Below are positions 61,674 through 64,000 of a stretch of 64,000 nt of DNA, piece by piece. Both the position numbers and the translations under genes were made by a program. Each line of letters begins with the position of its first letter. The first letter of the stretch is position 1. The DNA lies in the NCBI GenBank assembly GCA_021808665.1, contig JAKBBA010000002.1, positions 62,001 through 126,000 of the forward strand, written 5' to 3'. This stretch comes from Actinomycetes bacterium. Its GTDB lineage: Bacteria; Actinomycetota; Acidimicrobiia; Acidimicrobiales; Palsa-688. A model generated the notes under the pieces. It did not search any database, was not told the origin of the DNA, and saw nothing but the letters and a program-made list of their open reading frames with translations.

Positions 61674-63072
61674 CGTGCAAACCTCTTCCGCTAAGGGCGA
61701 GAACTGTCTCACCGAAAGTCTCCGACAGGGTCGGATGGGGCTGTATGTACTGTGCTACCTCGGTCGGACTGGCCTCCCAGTTGACCGCCAAATAGCCCTG
61801 ACCCAACTGCTCCGTAACCCACGGCCCTACCATGTGAACTCCAAGAATCCGACCGGCGCTGCCGTCTGGGAGCTTCTCGGCGATCACCTTGACGAGCCCG
61901 TCGGGCTCCCCGACTATCAAGGCCCTCCCATTACCACCGTACGGATCCTTCTTAGTGACCACCTCGTAGCCCGCTTCCCTGGCTGCCTGCTCGGACAGAC
62001 CGGCGAACGCAACCTCAGGATGGCAGTAGATACACCAGGGGACTTTGGCGTAGTCGACCGGCACCGCACGCTCTCCGAGGATCTGGTCGATGATCAGGAC
62101 GGCCTCAGCGAAGCCGACGTGCGCCAAAGCGGGAGTGTCGACCAGGTCGCCTGCGGCGAAAACGCCAGGCTCGGAGGTCCGCATGTACTCGTCGACGACC
62201 ACGAACCCCCGAGGGTCCACCTCAACGGCCGTCCCCGCGAGGCCGAGGTCCGCCGAACAGGGACGGCGGCCGACAGATACAACTACTGCGTCGACTGTAA
62301 CCGTCTCCCCGTCGCCGAACGACACCGTCGTCGAAGTTCCGTCCGGGCTGGGCTCGTGTCCTCTCACGGAAACTCCCGTGCGAACGTCGATACCCCTCTT
62401 TTTGAACGAGCGGGCGACGACCTCGGCTACGTCGGTGTCGCACCCGGGGAGGATCTTGGGCAGCGCCTCTAGCACGGTAACTTTGGTGCCGAGATCGCTG
62501 AGCATCGACGCGAACTCGCAGCCTATGGCGCCGCCCCCTATGACGACCGCCGAGGCCGGAAGTTTCTCCAAGTCGAGAACCTCGTCGGAGGTCAGGACAA
62601 GCTTTCCATCCACCTCGAAGCCCGGAATCGTCCTCGGCTGCGACCCAGACGCCAAGATCACGTGACTGCCGACAAGCTCGGTGCCGTCGTCGACGGTTAC
62701 TGTAAGTCCCGGCCCGAGGCGACCTACGCCAGGGTAGGTAGTCACCTTGCGCTTCTTCATCAGGCCCTGAAGGCCTTTCCAGAGCTGGTCGACGACTTTC
62801 TGCTTGCGCGCCTGGGATTGGGCGAATTCAAGCGACGGCGCCTCGGTTATGACCCCGAACTCCTTGGCCCCTTCGACCGTCCGGTACACGGTAGCGGTCT
62901 CGAGGAACTCCTTGGCGGGTATGCACCCTCTGTGGAGGCAGGTCCCGCCGACTTTGTCTTTCTCGACTACGGCGATGTCGAGCCCGGCAAGGCCGCCTCT
63001 CAGCGCGGCCGCATAGCCGGCCGGACCGCCACCGATTATCACAACGTCGTACTGCTGGGCCGTGTGGACCAC
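61666..63072 (-). CDS. lpdA: Dihydrolipoyl dehydrogenase (E3)
   Basis: This 468-residue flavoprotein reoxidises dihydrolipoamide and reduces NAD. It has the FAD-binding VVIIGGGPAGYAAA, the redox disulfide C45/C50 in GGTCLHRGCIPAK, NAD-binding VVIGGGAIGCEFAS, the second FAD motif GVFAAGDLVD, and the C-terminal catalytic pair in HPTLSE. The GTG at 63072 is the best available start, although AGGAG abuts it; TAGATT lies further upstream as a promoter candidate. It leads the operon lpdA, E2, lipB-lipA, M24 peptidase and is divergent from thiG. Confidence 0.92.
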   Translation of the reverse strand: MVHTAQQYDVVIIGGGPAGYAAALRGGLAGLDIAVVEKDKVGGTCLHRGCIPAKEFLETATVYRTVEGAKEFGVITEAPSLEFAQSQARKQKVVDQLWKGLQGLMKKRKVTTYPGVGRLGPGLTVTVDDGTELVGSHVILASGSQPRTIPGFEVDGKLVLTSDEVLDLEKLPASAVVIGGGAIGCEFASMLSDLGTKVTVLEALPKILPGCDTDVAEVVARSFKKRGIDVRTGVSVRGHEPSPDGTSTTVSFGDGETVTVDAVVVSVGRRPCSADLGLAGTAVEVDPRGFVVVDEYMRTSEPGVFAAGDLVDTPALAHVGFAEAVLIIDQILGERAVPVDYAKVPWCIYCHPEVAFAGLSEQAAREAGYEVVTKKDPYGGNGRALIVGEPDGLVKVIAEKLPDGSAGRILGVHMVGPWVTEQLGQGYLAVNWEASPTEVAQYIQPHPTLSETFGETVLALSGRGLHVG

Positions 63073-63122
63073 CTCCTGTAGTTTTCCGGGGCCAATCTAG
63101 GCGCTACAGGCGGCGGACCCGG

Positions 63123-63128
63123 TATTGT
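63123..63128 (+). promoter_or_regulatory. Putative -10 of the thiG transcript
   Basis: TATTGT fits the TANNNT pattern and would start transcription near 63135, about 13 bases before the riboswitch. No clear -35 is visible. Confidence 0.4.
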
Positions 63129-63147
63129 ATTTCCGTAAACCGATAGC

Positions 63148-63239
63148 ACGCAGGGGAGCTCGAAAGATCGGGCTGAGAGGTCGGCTGGCAGCCGGCGACC
63201 CTCCAGTGGACCAGCCCGGTAACGCGGGCGAGGGAGCGT
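63148..63239 (+). promoter_or_regulatory. TPP riboswitch upstream of thiG
   Basis: The segment holds THI-element landmarks in order: GGGGAGCTC, GGGCTGAGAGG, GACC after a small stem, then AGCCCGGTAACGCGGGCGAGGGA. ACGC at 63148-63151 can pair with GCGT at 63236-63239 as the closing stem P1. The purine-rich GAGGGAG at the 3' end is also the probable ribosome site of thiG, whose ATG is four bases past the aptamer. Thiamin pyrophosphate binding would thus hide the ribosome site directly. Confidence 0.85.
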
Positions 63240-63243
63240 AGAA

Positions 63244-64000
63244 ATGACCAATCCGATACCCGGCTTCGCTGGTACGACCGGCTCAGGGATTGCAGGCGAC
63301 CCTCTGGTTATCGCAGGTAGAAGCTTCGAATCCCGGCTTTTTCTCGGGACAGGCAAATATTCCTCCAACGGCATTCTTTCCGAGGCTATCGAAGCCAGTG
63401 CTACACAGGTCGTGACGGTGGCCCTGCGACGCATAGACCCAGACGGCGACGGTGACATCCTCGATGCCCTCCCTTCGACGGTGCTCCTTCTCACCAACAC
63501 CTCCGGCGCGCTCGACGCCGGCGAAGCGCTCCGCCTCGCACGTCTCGCACGCGCCGCTGGACTTCCAGACTGGATCAAGCTGGAAGTTACCCCCGACCCC
63601 CGACACCTCCACCCGGACCCGGTCGAAACCTTGCGCGCGGCCGAGCAGATGTGCCAAGAAGGTTTCACGGTGCTGCCGTACTGCCCGGCGGACCCGATAC
63701 TGGCCAAGCGCTTGGAGGAGGTGGGCTGCGCAACTGTCATGCCGCTAGGGTCATGGATCGGGTCCAACCAGGGTTTGCGGACCCGCGACGCTATCGAAAT
63801 GATCGTCGAGCAGGCGACGGTCCCCGTGGTCGTCGATGCCGGCCTTGGAGCTCCGAGCCATGCTGCGCTCGCCATGGAGATAGGAGCGTCAGCCGTCCTG
63901 GTCAACACTGCGATCGCTACAGCCGCGGACCCTGTCGCCATGGCAGGAGCTTTCCGCCTGGCCGTCGACGCCGGCAGGGCCGCCTACAAGGCGGGACTTG
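63244..64000 (+). CDS. thiG: Thiazole synthase ThiG, N-terminal part (truncated by window edge)
   Basis: 252 codons are visible. ThiG builds the thiazole phosphate of thiamin from deoxyxylulose phosphate, dehydroglycine and ThiS thiocarboxylate. Family features are [30 protein letters not shown], the Schiff-base Lys112 in [26 protein letters not shown] and [20 protein letters not shown]. About 18 extra residues precede the usual start at LVIAGRSF. thiS, normally adjacent, is not upstream here. Expression is probably controlled by the TPP riboswitch that overlaps its ribosome site. Confidence 0.94.
   Translation, partial: MTNPIPGFAGTTGSGIAGDPLVIAGRSFESRLFLGTGKYSSNGILSEAIEASATQVVTVALRRIDPDGDGDILDALPSTVLLLTNTSGALDAGEALRLARLARAAGLPDWIKLEVTPDPRHLHPDPVETLRAAEQMCQEGFTVLPYCPADPILAKRLEEVGCATVMPLGSWIGSNQGLRTRDAIEMIVEQATVPVVVDAGLGAPSHAALAMEIGASAVLVNTAIATAADPVAMAGAFRLAVDAGRAAYKAGL

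Noticed and set aside
1..64000. CRISPR array, insertion sequence or prophage
   Set aside because: No regularly spaced repeat, transposase or phage structural gene was found in any frame.

Overview
The window is GC-rich, densely packed actinobacterial DNA. Gene content (fused branched-chain dehydrogenase E1, isobutyryl-CoA mutase IcmF, several acyl-CoA synthetases, WS/DGAT, thiolase-like protein TLP1, EgtB/EgtD, citramalate synthase, cobalamin MetH) and frequent GTG/TTG starts fit an Acidimicrobiia-like actinobacterium. That assignment is inferred from protein families; no rRNA is present. I see no transposase, prophage or CRISPR array, and no gene-free stretch longer than about 300 bases.

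Layout. 0-2.6 kb (minus): the 5' end of icmF and a fused E1 alpha/beta, a valine/isoleucine degradation module. 2.6-6.0 kb (minus): an operon of metallo-hydrolase, acyl-CoA synthetase and DUF2269 membrane protein. 6.1-9.6 kb: a YghO-type GNAT acyltransferase converging on a serine-palmitoyltransferase-like enzyme that is coupled to a secreted phosphodiester glycosidase; this is a candidate ceramide module. 9.7-15.6 kb: SRPBCC protein, thiolase-like protein, and a single-chain heterodimer-type ABC exporter. 15.6-18.8 kb: ClC transporter and TetR regulator, divergent from a small zinc-motif membrane protein. 18.8-23.9 kb: tRNA-Glu, a small conserved protein, GH42 beta-galactosidase, tRNA-Gln, gltX and a sigma factor. 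24-31.4 kb: CoA-transferase, ergothioneine genes egtD/egtB, universal stress protein, EamA transporter, PfkB kinase and a NarL-type response regulator. 31.5-37.7 kb: fatty-acid functions (TetR, two acyl-CoA synthetases, acyl-CoA dehydrogenase, fabD).

37.7-42.0 kb (minus) is a branched-chain amino acid operon: leuB, ilvE, cimA and a hypothetical gene, followed by an acyl-CoA synthetase. It is preceded by a previously unlisted short leader peptide ending in Ile-Val-Ile-Ile-Leu. 42-46 kb (plus): greA, a GH15-like protein and a DrrAB-type ABC transporter. 46.3-52.3 kb (minus): pepA, a PduO-type cobalamin adenosyltransferase and two class B PBPs. 52.4-55.9 kb: metH. 55.9-63.1 kb (minus): WS/DGAT, then the tightly overlapped operon lpdA, E2, a LipB-LipA fusion and an M24 peptidase. 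The window ends with a TPP riboswitch and the 5' part of thiG.

Two themes stand out. First, many genes have TANNNT exactly 6-8 bases before an ATG or GTG start, the geometry of leaderless mRNA; this motif also settles several start sites. Second, lipoyl-enzyme subunits, lipoate assembly and their branched-chain substrates are all encoded here, as are users of cobalamin (IcmF, MetH) and a cobalamin adenosyltransferase.
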